NCBI GenBank assembly: GCA_036186865.1
Contig: AP025056.1
Location: 25,773,346-25,837,345 of the forward strand
Direction: 5' to 3'
Source: Eustoma russellianum
Lineage: Eukaryota > Streptophyta > Magnoliopsida > Gentianales > Gentianaceae
DNA: 64,000 nt
Part shown: piece after piece, positions 11,141 to 22,141 of the stretch
Layout: each line of letters opens with the position of its first letter
How positions within the stretch are numbered: position 1 is the stretch's first letter
Translations under genes and position numbers: made by a program
The notes under the pieces: generated by a model
Told to the model about the DNA's origin: nothing
Seen by the model: the letters and a program-made list of their open reading frames with translations, nothing else
Database searches by the model: none

Positions 11141-11325
11141 ACATCGATCTCTAAGGTTGTTGCACATCGATCGATCTATGTACATAGATCTCTCGCATCG
11201 ATCGATCTATGAAAGGCAGAAAAGTTTAAGACCTTTCTGTGTGACATCGATCTCTAAACCTGAGACACATCTATCGATCGATGTACATCAAACCCTCACT
11301 TCGCCCGATCGATGTCTAGGGTTTT
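11141..11325. repeat. Palindrome array in Copia-3 U3
   Basis: Six to seven copies of variants of CATCGATCGATCTATG and GACATCGATCTCT occur within 185 bases. They include the perfect 18-bp palindrome GATCTATGTACATAGATC. The same array is in the 3' LTR (18551-18735) and, diverged, in Copia-5 (36724-36955). Copia-6 lacks it. Confidence 0.85.
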
Positions 11326-12893
11326 ATAGAAATATTTTTTCTAAAATGTGATAAAATGGTTGTTTTCATTTGTACATGATTTATACATGCTCATTATGTG
11401 CTTATTATGTGTTTTTGGTGATTATTATTGTCTTGTGACTAACGTGCCTTGTTTCTATAACTTACCAAAAGGGGCAAAATTGGTATTTTGAGTTTTGTAG
11501 GAACATCACATGGTGAAAATAAATCAAGGCCTAATTCTTATACTATTTATCATGACAAAGGCGATATCATGTTTATTTCTGATCATCCGAGTCATTTCTG
11601 GAGTTTTCTCACACCAGGGATATTTTGGTCATTTCACCCCTAAGGGTATTTTCGGTATTTTCACTCAAGAAATCTCTTGAGCATATTATTGTCTTCATTC
11701 TGGAGGTGGGTTATTATTATCTTGAAGATTATTTGGTGATTTCTTATCTTATTCTCTCAACCGATGATATTATTGATTATAGCTGGATATGTGACGATTT
11801 GAGATGTCACATTCTATTTTTTTTCTTGAAGACCCTCTTATATATGTTATAAGAGAATATTTATCATCATTATTCAGAGATATTAAAGGTGTCATAGGTG
11901 TGGAAATGTTCATGACATATAAGAAGAAATATTAGAAATTTCGATGTTACACGTTGACATATTCTTGTCAACTATTATCTATTGATTTCTTCTTCATAAA
12001 TCTGAGTTACTACACATATATATATATGTTGAAAAACGTGTACATTCAGATGTATATGATGGTGTATTCATTTTGTGAGTTGGAGACAAGTGGACCAACC
12101 AAAAAGGAGATAGTTGGCAAAATTGCCAACTTGGAATTTTTCTAAATATAGCCAACGGCTATATGGGTATTCAAGATGTTTTTCAGCAGATTTTTTTAAG
12201 TCAAATGAAGACTTCACATGTCCTATTATTGTTCTTGAAATTGTGGATGATTTGGTGGTATTATCTTTTCTTATTTTATTAAGAAAAATCAAAATATATT
12301 TTTTGAAAAAGCTTGGTAGCCAACGGCTACATCTCATCTTTGGAGCTGATCTTTAATTTGAAAATATTCAAGCCCACATGCCTATTCTCAAGCAAGGAGT
12401 TGAGGTTATATTGGTGTAATTATCTTCTTTTATTATCTATCCTTGCTAAGGATAATTCAAGGCAATTCCAAGGTGGAAAATCGGCCAACAAGGTATATCC
12501 AAGGTGGACCAATCATTGTGTTTTATTTTGCCAAGTGTACAAGGCCAACCAATGATGAGAAGGCATTTGGAATTGATGATGAAGATGGTGACACATTTGG
12601 AGTTCTTATCTCTAGGGCTCATCTCACACTATAAATAGAGGCAATGGTGAAGAAGATGAAACACACTTGAAGCTCACAAGCATTTGTTGAATTGTTTGGC
12701 TTTCATCTTCATTTTCTTATTGTTGTTGTTTCATTCATTGTAGCAAAGGTGTTCTTGTTGTATTGTGGTGAGCTACAAGCCTCTTGAGCTTCATTTGTAA
12801 GATTGATTAACCATCTTATAATGCTATATCAATAGGTGTTAGAGGTGTTGCAACTAAGTGTTGCATAGAAGGTGATTATCCAAGTCTTGAGTA

Positions 12894-13003
12894 GGGTTGG
12901 TGTATAACCCAAGGACCAAGCTTGGCTCTTGTTGTAAGGTGTTCATTTTATAGTAAAATCCAAGGAAAGGTGTTCCTTGGGACTGGAGTAGGTCACATTG
13001 ACC
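12894..13003 (+). promoter_or_regulatory. Leader hairpins HP1-HP3 of Copia-3
   Basis: Three perfect inverted repeats lie downstream of the TATA box. HP1 is GGGTT/AACCC around GGTGTAT (12894-12910). HP2 is CCAAGGAA/TTCCTTGG around AGGTG (12960-12980). HP3 is GGTCA/TGACC around CAT (12991-13003), followed by CGAACCAGGATAAA. Copia-4, -5 and -6 keep the same order and spacing. The function is unknown; packaging, translation or polyadenylation are possible. Confidence 0.65.
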
Positions 13004-13600
13004 GAACCAGGATAAATCCTCGGTATTCTTCTCTTGTTTCTTTATTTATGTTTTCAGCTCATTTTTACTGCAGTTTTTCACACAATTTCACACAAATTGC
13101 AAAAATAGCTAAACATTTTCAAAATTCAAAATTTTTGGTGGAGTTATATTTCAGACTATTAGCTTTCATTTGCAACAAGAATCACTTGATTTGAGCAAGG
13201 TAACGTTAGTCTTTTAGTCTTTGCAAGATAACTGCTCCAATCTGGCTGCAATCTGACCAGTTTTGAGAAAACTTAAATTCTGTATTTTTCAAGAATTGTT
13301 TAAGGTCAGGGCCTTTTGGAAACATCATCTACACATCCTAAGGAGTGTTTTGATATAAAGATCAACCTTTTTGGTTGAATATTCAAAGAGAAACACATTT
13401 TGCAAAATCAGCAACATTCTGTCCAATTCTGTCCAGATTGACCGTCTGAATCTTGTTATTTGTTTGAAGGGTCAAAAGATCTTATTTGTGTCTGATTTTT
13501 AGATAGAGTCTTTGTCAACACATTGAAGTTATATTCTGGAAAGTTTCATAATTTTTGGAGTTGTGTACAATTAGTTTTGAATTTTTCAAAAACGGGTTGT

Positions 13601-13697
13601 GAATCTGAGGTGGTCTCAGATTCTGTTTTCAAAGGGGATTTTTACAAAGGGTTGTAGTGTAATTTCCGCTAACCACTATTCACCCCCCTCTAGTGGT
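13601..13697 (+). promoter_or_regulatory. Leader hairpins HP4 and HP5 of Copia-3
   Basis: HP4 is GAATCTGAG/CTCAGATTC with loop GTGGT (13601-13623). HP5 is ACCACTA/TAGTGGT (13672-13697) around a C-rich loop, 54 bases before the primer site. Stems are kept in related LTRs although loops, and in other families the stems themselves, differ. Confidence 0.7.
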
Positions 13698-13725
13698 GTT
13701 CTTTGAAGGTGCACGGTCCAACATT

Positions 13726-13738
13726 TGGTATCAGAGCC
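13726..13738 (+). promoter_or_regulatory. Copia-3 primer-binding site
   Basis: TGGTATCAGAGCC starts two bases after the LTR end. It is complementary to the 3' end of initiator Met-tRNA. Confidence 0.92.
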
Positions 13739-13846
13739 AGACCAACACCACTCAAAAGAAGCAAGATTTAACATCATACGAACAATACAAGGTCAAGAAA
13801 CAATAATTCATCATATACTGCTTGTCTCAAATCCAAGGTTTATACA

Positions 13847-14950
13847 ATGGTTATTGTTTCTCACAAAGGTGAGTTGGAAGGTATGTCTACACAACACCCT
13901 CCTCTTTTTGATGGCAATAATTTTGTTCATTGAAAACTAAGAATGAGGCTATTCTTAATGGCTATAGACATCGATTTATGGTCCATAGTTGAAGATGGGC
14001 CGTACATTCGAATGAAAGTTGTACAAGTTAGTGGAGTCACAGAGGAGGTTGAAAAGTATAAAAGTGAATGGTCATCAGAAGATAAAAAGAAAATGTCCAT
14101 GAATGCTAAAGCTATGCAATTACTTTTGAATGGACTTACAACTTCTGAAGCAGGATATGTGTCAAATTGCACAAGCGCACACGATATGTGGAAATCACTT
14201 GTATTAAAGCATGAAGGTAGTAGTGGTGTTAAAGAGTCAAAAATAAACATGCTTATGACTGAATTAGAGACTTTCAAAATGTTGCCGAACGAATCCATAA
14301 CATCTATGGATTTGAGGATTACTAATATTTTCAATGCCCTTAAAGCTTTAGGGAAGTCATTTTCGAATAATGAAAAGGTTCAAAAGGTGCTACGAAGCCT
14401 TCCTGCTGAATGGGATTCAAAGGTGACTGCAATCGAGGAGACAAAGTCAATCACCAAGATGGATGAATTGTTCAGGTCTCTTACAGTCTATAAGGTAAAG
14501 TTAAACCAATGGAAGTCCGAGTCATCTAAATTATCAAGTCAATATCCTTCAAAACAACTGAAACACATACAAATAATGATAACAGTAATAGTGATACTGA
14601 ATTAGATGATGACTTGATATTAATAGCAAGAAAACTTAGGAAGTTTTTCAAGCGTCCTAATAGGAATAGACAACGTTCTTCTTCTTCTTCTTCTCAACCT
14701 AGGAAAAATAACACAAATAAATGGTATAATAAAGAATTAAAGTATTATGAATGCGGTCAAAAAGGACATATTTCATACGATTGTCCTACGAAGAAAAATA
14801 ATAATAATAACAACAACAAGAAACAAGCCAAAGACAAGGAGACACAAATGACAAAGACAAAGGAGTCTAAGGCAAGGAAAGGGAAACGAGCAATGAAGGT
14901 GAGCATATAGAGCGACTCATCTGACTCAGAATCCGAAACTGAGGAAGCTC
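13847..14950 (+). pseudogene. Copia-3 gag (broken, coiled coil deleted)
   Basis: The ATG at 13847 matches the Gag start in Copia-6. The capsid (UBN2) region follows: LFLMAIDIDLWSIVEDG, KINMLMTELETFKMLPNES and KVLRSLPAEWDSKV. The knuckle YECGQKGHISYDC is near 14735-14785, then an Asn/Lys-rich tail. Breaks are a TGA where Copia-6 has Trp (near 13930), a frameshift near 14605 and a stop at 14908-14910. Relative to Copia-6, about 1.1 kb including the whole coiled coil is missing at the junction with protease. Confidence 0.88.
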
Positions 14951-14999
14951 AAGTCTACTTCGTATCAAACGAGGATAAACGCAAGGAATGCAAGAAGGA

Positions 15000-17900
15000 G
15001 GCAAAGTCAAACAATCTAAAAACCAAATGGTTTTTAGATAGTGGATGTTCGAGGCATATGACGGGAAACCCCAAACTATTCATCGAATTGGAACATATCA
15101 AGAATGGAGGAAAAGTAACATTCGGTGACAACAACAAAGGACAAGTTGGAAAAAGGAACAATTGGGGACCCTAACACATTTCAAATACGAAATGTGTTGT
15201 TAGTAAGCAATTTCTCTTATAATTTACTTAGTATTTCACAACTTATAGATTGTGGTTACAATGTCTCTTTTCTTCCCAATTCATGTGATATAATAAATGA
15301 AAAAGGAGAAATAGTTTTAAAAGGAAATAGAGATGGTAATATTTATACTCTTACCTTAGATAATATGTTAGATGCTAAGGTTAAGTGTTTGATATCACAT
15401 GACTTAGATGTGAATTTATGGCATAGAAGATTAAGCCATATAGGAATTTCAACCATTAAGAAATTATCTAAGAAGAATTTAGTTAGAGGAATGCCTAAGT
15501 TAGACTTAGATAATTTTCAAATGTGTGAAACGTGTATTAAAGGAAAACACATTAAAGAAACATTAAAACCGAAACATGAAGTGAGTACTAGTCATGTACT
15601 AGAATTGCTTCACTTAGACTTATTTGGTCTAAGTAGGACAAGAAGTCTAGGTGGACACTACTATGTGCGTGTCATAGTAGATGATTACTCACGCTACACA
15701 TGGAAATTGTTCTTAACACACAAAGACGATGCTCCATTAGCAATCGAAACCCTTATTAAGCAACTTGAAAACATTTATGAAGAAAATGTTAAAAGGATTA
15801 GAAGTGATAGAGGTGGAGAATTTAAAAACAAAGACGTAATCAAATTTTGCGAACTATATGGAATCAAACATGAATTCTCACCACCTAGAACACCACAATT
15901 CAATGGAGTTGTTGAACGTAAAAATAGAATGATTCAAGAAGTTGTAAGGACAATGCTTTGTGAAAATAAATTACCTAAATATTTATGGGCTGAAGCTGTT
16001 AGTTGTGCATGCTATATTATAAATAGGCTTACTATAAGAAAGAAATTAAATAAAACACCTTATGAATTGCTAAACAATAGACAACCTAAGATAGATTATC
16101 TTAAAGTATTTGGATGTAAGTGTTTTGTGCTGAATAATAAGGATAATCTAGATAAATTTGAACAAAAGTCTATTGAATGCATATTTGTTGGTTATTCTCC
16201 TAAATCAAGAGAATATAGGTGTTATAATCCTGCATCTAGAAACATAATTGAATCTATACATGTAAAATTCAATGAAAATGCATGCTTTGAAGTTAGTGAT
16301 AAACATCAACATAAACAACAAACAAATGTTGAAAATATGTTTGATGATGATATATTACTTGAGCCTGTACTTGATCATCTAGAACCAACGCCCCCTGAAC
16401 AAGACATGCATGAACCCTTAGATGAAATAAATGAAGAAACTTTGCATTTAGAAGATAATACAACTAATGATCCAACTACATATGATAATGTTCACACTAA
16501 TGAAACATTTGAACAAGATGAGGGTGAACCTAGTCAATCTAGGAATTGGTGGCATCCTAAAGAATTAATCATTGGGGATCCAAGTGTTGGGGTTAGAACA
16601 CGTAGAAATATAAGTCAACTTGAAGGACATAGCTTAATCTCACACTTAGAACCTAAAAATGTAAAGGAAGCCTTAGGTGATATATCTTGGATAGATGCTA
16701 TGCATGAGGAATTAAATCAATTCACAAGAAATAATGTGTGGGACTTAGTACCTAAATCCGAAAACAAGTCAATAATAGGAATGAAATGAGTGTTTAGGAA
16801 TAAAATGGATGAACAAGGAAAAATTACAAGAAATAAAGCTAGGCTAGTCGCACAAGGTTATAATCAACAAGAAGGAATAGATTATGAGGAAACCTTTGCA
16901 CCCGTTGCACGACTAGAAGCAATTAGATTGTTACTTGCGATTGCAAGTCTAAGCAATATTAAGCTCTTCCAAATGGATGTTAAGAGTTTGTTCTTGAATG
17001 GATACATCCAAGAAGAGGTGTTTGTTAAACAAACCCCTGGATTCGAAGATCCAAAGAATCCTAACCATGTTTACAAGCTTAAGAAAGCTTTATATGGTTT
17101 AAAACAAGCTCCAAGAGCTTGGTATGATAGATTTGCAAACTTTCTTTTTGCAAATAATTATCAAAGGGGAACAATAGACAACACATTGTTCCTAAGAAGA
17201 AAAGATAATGATTTGTGAATAGTTCAAATCTATGTAGATGATATAATCTTTGGTTCAACCAACCCTACCTTAGTAAAAGACTTCGAAGAGTGTATGAAGT
17301 CAGAATTTGAAATGTCAATGGTAGGATAATTGAATTACTTCTTAGGGCTTCAAATCAAACAAACCCCTCAAGGAATTCACATTAGCCAACTTAAGTATGT
17401 CAATGATATGATTAAGAAGTTTGGATTTGAAGAGTTGAAACCTACAACTACCCCCATGAGTGTTAGCACCAAACTTGATAAGGATGAAAATGGTAAACCT
17501 TTTGATGACACACTCTATAGGTCTATGATTGGATCATTGTTATACTTAACTGCATCAAGACCTGATATTAGTTTAGTGTGTGTATGTGTGCTAGGTTTCA
17601 ATCTTGTCCTAAGGTATCACATTACAATGCAGTGAAAAAGATCTTTAGATATCTTAAGCATACACCTCACTTAGGACTTTGGTATGATAGAAACGCTAAG
17701 TTGGAATTGTACGCATATAGTGATGTGGATTATGGTGGTTGCAAATTAGATAGAAAATCCACTAGCGGTACTTGTCAATTCATAGGAACCAACTTGATTT
17801 CTTGGTTTTCTAAAAAGCAAGCTAGTATAGCTCTTTCTACCACTGAAGCCGAGTATATCGCTTTGAGTTTATGTACTACCCAAATACTTTGGCTTAAACA

Positions 17901-18183
17901 GCAACTTAGTGATTTTGGCATTAAAATGAAAAAGATTCCAATTTTCTGCGATAGCACAAGTGCAATCAATCTTTCACGGAATTCGGTGCTTCATTCTAAG
18001 GCCAAACACATTGATGTGCGATACCACTTTCTTCGCGATCATGTTCAAAATGAGGATATAGTGATAAACCATATAAGAACTGATCACCAAATCCCTGACA
18101 TCTTCACCAAACCCCTTAATCAAGCCACTTTTGAAAACTTGCGAGCCAAATTAGGAATGATGACTTACGATACAATTGCATAG
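15000..18183 (+). pseudogene. Copia-3 pol: protease, integrase, RT, RNase H (broken)
   Basis: Protease WFLDSGCSRHMTG lies near 15025. Pre-integrase LWHRRLSHIG is near 15415. Integrase has LHLDLFG, RSDRGGEFKN and NGVVERKNRM (D, D, E). RT has FAPVARLEAIRLLLAIA, FQMDVKSLFLNG and YVDDIIFGST. RNase H has DVDYGGCKLDRKSTSG and ALSTTEAEY. The chain ends DTIA at 18183. Breaks are a frameshift near 15140, TGA at 16787-16789 (Trp in relatives), TGA near 17216, TAA near 17327 and a frameshift near 17575. The domain set is complete but it cannot be translated as one chain. Confidence 0.92.
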
Positions 18184-18210
18184 TTCTATCTTTTGCATGA
18201 TTTGCAAAAT

Positions 18211-18438
18211 AAAGGGGGAGATAGAATAAGAACATGATTTTAGTTGGTAAGTCATGTTAATCATATGCTAAGTTTTAATTGGTATAAATTTTAGAGCATA
18301 GGCTAAGGGGGAGAGTATGAGTTGAGGGGGAGAAGCATACTATTTAAAAGTTGAAAACATTTGGTTAAATTTTTTGTTATAAGTTGTGACATTAAAATCA
18401 TGTTAGGTTATTTTAAAAATCAACCAAAAGGGGGAGAA
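18211..18438 (+). promoter_or_regulatory. Multiple polypurine tracts of Copia-3
   Basis: Purine tracts with the core (A)AGGGGGAG occur at 18211-18220, 18305-18313, 18324-18332 and 18426-18438. The last abuts the 3' LTR and should prime plus-strand DNA. Repeated tracts are a known Sirevirus trait. The remaining sequence between the pol stop and the LTR is AT-rich and non-coding. Confidence 0.85.
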
Positions 18439-21135
18439 TGTTGAGAAATATGTTTGGATAATTTTCAATGTCATGATTTTAAGTGGTGAATACTTAAAAA
18501 TGTCACACATGGTTTTATATGTGATTAAAAGTTGAAAAAGTTGAAAAAGTTGACATCGATCTCTCAGGTGGTTGCACATCAATCGATCTATGTACATAGA
18601 TCTCTCGCATCGATCGATCTATGTAAAGCAGAAAAGTTTAAGACCTTTCTGTGTGACATCGATCTCTAAACCTAAGACACATTGATCGATCGATGTACAT
18701 CGAACCCTCACTTCGAGCGATCGATGTCTAGGGTTTTTAGAAATTTTTTTTCTAAAATGTGATAAAATGGTTGTTTTCATTTGTACATGATTTATACATG
18801 CTCATTATGTGCTTATCATGTGTTTTTGGTGATTATTATTGTCTTGTGACTAACGTGCCTTGGAAGTTTCTATAACTTACCAAAAGGGGCAAAATTGGTA
18901 TTTTGAGTTTTGTAGAAACATCACATGGTGAAAATAAATCAAGGCCTTATTCTTATAATATTTATCATGACAAAGGTGATATCATGATTATTTCTGATCA
19001 TCCGGGTCATTTCTGGAGTTTTCTCACACCAGGGGTATTTTGGTCATTTCACCCCTAAGGGTATTTTTGATATTTTCACTCAAGAAATCTCTTGAGCATA
19101 TTATTGTCTTCATTCTCAAGGTGGGTTATTATTATCTTGAAGATTATTTGGTGATTTCTTATCTTATTCTCTCAACCGATGATATTATTGACTATAGTTG
19201 GATATGTGACGATTTGAGATGTCACATTCTATTTTTTTTCTTGAAGACCCTCTTATATATGTCATAAGAGAATATTTATCATCATTATTCAGAGATATTA
19301 AAGGTGTCATAGGTGTGGAAATGTTCATGACATATAAGAAGAAATATTAGAAATTTCGATGTTACACGTTGACATAATCTTGTCAACTATTATCTATTGA
19401 TTTCTTCTTCAAAAATCTGAGTTGCTACACATATATATATGTTGAAAAAAGTGTACATTCAGATGTATATGATGGTGTATTCATTTTGTGAGTTGGAGAC
19501 AAGTGGACCAACCAAAAAGGAGATAGTTGGCAAAATTGTCAACTTGGAATTTTTCTAAATATAGCCAACGGCTATATGGGTATTCAAGGTGTTTTTCAGC
19601 AGATTATTTTAAGTCAAATGAAGACTTCACATGTCCTATTATTGTTCTTGAAATTGTGGATGATTTGGTGGTATTATCCTTTCTTATTTTATTAAGAAAA
19701 AATCAAAATATATTTTTTGAAAAAGCTTGGTAGCCAACGGCTACATCTCATCTTTGGAGCTCATTTTTAATTTGAAAATGTTCAAGCCCACATGCCTATT
19801 CTCAAGCAAGGAGTTGAGGTTATCTTGGTGCAATTATCTTCTCTTATTATCTATTCTTGCTAAGGATAATTCAAGGCAATTCCAAGGTAAAAATTGGCCA
19901 ACAAGGTATATCCAAGGTGGACCAATCATTGTGTTTTATTTTGCCAAGTGTACAAGGCCAACCAATGATGAGAAGATATTTGGAATTGATGATGAAGATG
20001 GTGACACATTTGGAGTTCTTATATCTAGGGCTCATCTCACGCTATAAATAGAGGCAATGGTGAAGAAGATGAAACACACTTGAAGCTCACAAGCATTTGT
20101 TGAATTGTTTAGCTTTCATCTTCATTTTCTTGTTGTTGTTGTTTCATTCATTGTAGCAAAGGTGTTCTTGTTGTATTGTGGTGAGCTACAAGCCTCTTGA
20201 GCTTCATCTGCAAGATTGATTAACCATCTTATAAGGTTATATCAATAGGTGTTAGAGGTGTTGCAACTAAGTGTTGCATAGAAGGTGATTATCCAAGTCT
20301 TGAGTATGGTTGGTGTATAACCCAAGGACCAAGCTTGGGTCTTGTTGTAAGGTGTTCATTTCATAGTAAAATCCAAGGAAAGGTGTTCCTTGGGACTGGA
20401 GTAGGTCACATTGACCGAACCAGGATAAATCCTCGGTGTTCTTCTCTTTTTTCTTTATTTATGTTTTCTGCCCGTTTTTACTGCAGTTTTCACACAACTT
20501 CACATAATTTGAAAAAATAGCTAAACATTTTTCAAATTCGTAATTTTTGGTGAAGTTATACTTCAGACTGTTATCTTTCATTTTCAACAAGAATCACTTG
20601 ATTTGAGCAAGGGAAAGTTAGTCTTTCAGTCTTTGCAAAATAACTGCTCCAATCTGTCTGCAATCTGACCAGTTTTGAGAAAACTTAAATTCTGTATTTG
20701 TCAAGAATTGTTTAAGGTCAGGGCCTTTTGGAAACATCATCTACAGATCCTAAGGAGTGTTGTTATATAAAGATCAACCTTTTTGGTCGAATATTCAAAG
20801 AGAAACACATTTTGAAAATCAGCAACATTCTGTCCAATTCTTTCGAGATTGACCATCTGAATCTTTTTATTTGTTTGAAGGGTCAAAAGATCTTATTTTT
20901 GTCTGATGTTTGGACAGAGTCTTTTCAACACATTGAAGTTATATTCTGGAAAGTTTCATAATTTTTGGAGTTGTGTAAAATTAGTTTTGAATTTTTCAAA
21001 AACGGGTTTTGAATCTGAGGTGGTCTCAGATTCTGTTTTCAAAGGAGATTTTTACAAAGGGTTGTAGTGTAATTTCCACTAACCACTATTCACCCCCCCC
21101 TCTAGTGGTGTTCTTTGCAGATGCACGGTCCAACA
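18439..21135 (+). repeat. Copia-3 3' LTR (2697 bp)
   Basis: It starts TGTTGAGAAATATG and ends GGTCCAACA. It is nearly colinear with 11036-13723, with scattered substitutions and small indels of a few percent by eye. The palindrome array (18551-18735), TATA box (20042-20051) and leader hairpins recur. HP1 has one pair lost here. Confidence 0.92.
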
Positions 21136-21851
21136 GAGCTTGCATGTAAAGAATATTTTGATTTACCTTGAGCATGATATCACACTTACCATGAATAAGG
21201 CCGTAGCACTAGAAAATATGAAAACTAGAGGAAGGAATGTGATAAGCTAACATTAGATTTGAAAAGACTCACAAACGATAAAGATAATCTTGTTAAATTA
21301 CTTGGAAATCAAAAAGTTGGATATGATAATCCAACTTAGGATTTGAGATTTCTCATTCCAAAGGTAAAGCTAATATTGTACCTAGGCCATTAACTCAGAA
21401 AAGGTCAGATATTAAAAAGGCTCAAAATGGTTTATTATCTCATAGGTACAAAAACACACAACCAAAACATGTACCTAGTTGTTTCTATAGTAATAAGAAA
21501 GGATATGCCAAAAGTGTGTATAAAGCTAGACATGGTAATATGTATGTTTGGAAGCCTAAGGATCGACAAACTAATCTAAAAGGACCCAATCATCAAAGGG
21601 TACCAAGTATATAAACCACTTGATGTTGTAGGTACTCAAGGTAAATGGAGTAGCCAAAGAAGAAGCAACTAAATGGCTTATGGACAACGGATGTTCCACA
21701 CATCCCTTTGTTCACCAAGCTCAAAATCTAAGATAGTGGAACTATGCATTTTGGAAATAGGAGAGCCTAAATCCTTGGACACAAAGAAATTGGTAACTCT
21801 TTTTTTACTATTAGTAATATATTATATGTACATGAGCTTAAGTTCATCATC
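21136..21851 (+). pseudogene. Copia-2 gag end and protease start
   Basis: This resumes the Gag interrupted at 11035: a coiled-coil piece (KECDKLTLDLKRLT in shifted frames), a second CCHC knuckle region near 21480, then a mutated protease with WLMDNGCSTH near 21672 and NILYVHELK near 21820. The domain ends at a sharp junction with LTR sequence of another family. Confidence 0.8.
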
Positions 21852-22141
21852 ATTCTGTCCAGATTGACCATCTGAATTTGTTTGAAGGGATAAACAATCT
21901 TCTTTTTATCTTATTTTTGGACAGAGTCTAGTCAAGACATTGAAGTTGATTTTTGGAAAGTTTCATAATTTTTGAAGTTGTATACATTAACTTTTGAATT
22001 TTTCAAAAATGGGTACTGAATCTGAATAGTTATCAGATTCTGTTTTCAAAGAGGATTTTAATTCAAGGGTAGTTGTAATTTCCGTTAACCACTATTCAAC
22101 CCCCCTCTAGTGGTGTTTATTGTAAGTTTTACGGTCCAACA
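21852..22141 (+). repeat. Orphan 3'-terminal fragment of a Copia-3-type LTR
   Basis: About 290 bases align with the last part of the Copia-3 LTR (compare 13436-13723). They include HP4 (GAATCTGA/TCAGATTC, 22018-22040) and HP5 (22088-22114), and end ACGGTCCAACA. No primer site follows, so this is a 3' LTR end or a solo-LTR remnant. It is more diverged than the LTRs of Copia-3 or -6. Confidence 0.8.

Larger units (their letters stand above)
11036..13723 (+). repeat. Copia-3 5' LTR (2688 bp)
   Basis: It starts TGTTGAGAAATATG and ends GGTCCAACA. U3 carries an ATCGATCGAT palindrome array and hairpins such as ATATAGCC/GGCTATAT (12146-12164), GTAGCC/GGCTAC (12316-12330) and GTTGGCAA/TTGCCAAC (12113-12130). 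TATA box CTATAAATAG is at 12629-12638. The transcribed leader after it holds the hairpin set listed separately. Short frames inside are chance frames. Confidence 0.92.
11036..21135 (+). mobile_element. Copia-3: Sirevirus-like Ty1/copia element, complete with two LTRs
   Basis: The 10.1-kb element has LTRs of 2688 and 2697 bp, a primer site, gag, pol and multiple polypurine tracts. The flanks are GATCT (11031-11035) and GAGCT (21136-21140), a 5-bp target duplication with one later change. Comparison with Copia-1 gag shows GAGCT is the older state. LTR length, UBN2 Gag and repeated AAGGGGGAG tracts indicate the Sirevirus lineage. Its polyprotein has several stops and frameshifts. Confidence 0.92.
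8922..21851 (+). mobile_element. Copia-2: old Ty1/copia relic, interrupted by Copia-3
   Basis: The two visible parts are 8922-11035 (truncated 5' LTR, primer site, gag) and 21136-21851 (rest of gag, second knuckle, start of protease). Copia-3 lies between them, with 5-bp flanks GATCT and GAGCT. The encoded pieces follow Copia-1 closely but carry dozens of stops. At 21851 the protease stops abruptly and an unrelated LTR tail begins. Confidence 0.85.

Noticed and set aside
13872..13890. GGTGAGTTGG in gag leaders of Copia-3 and -6 as a splice donor for a spliced gag
   Set aside because: No matching acceptor or frame logic found; the Gag frame reads straight through it in Copia-6.
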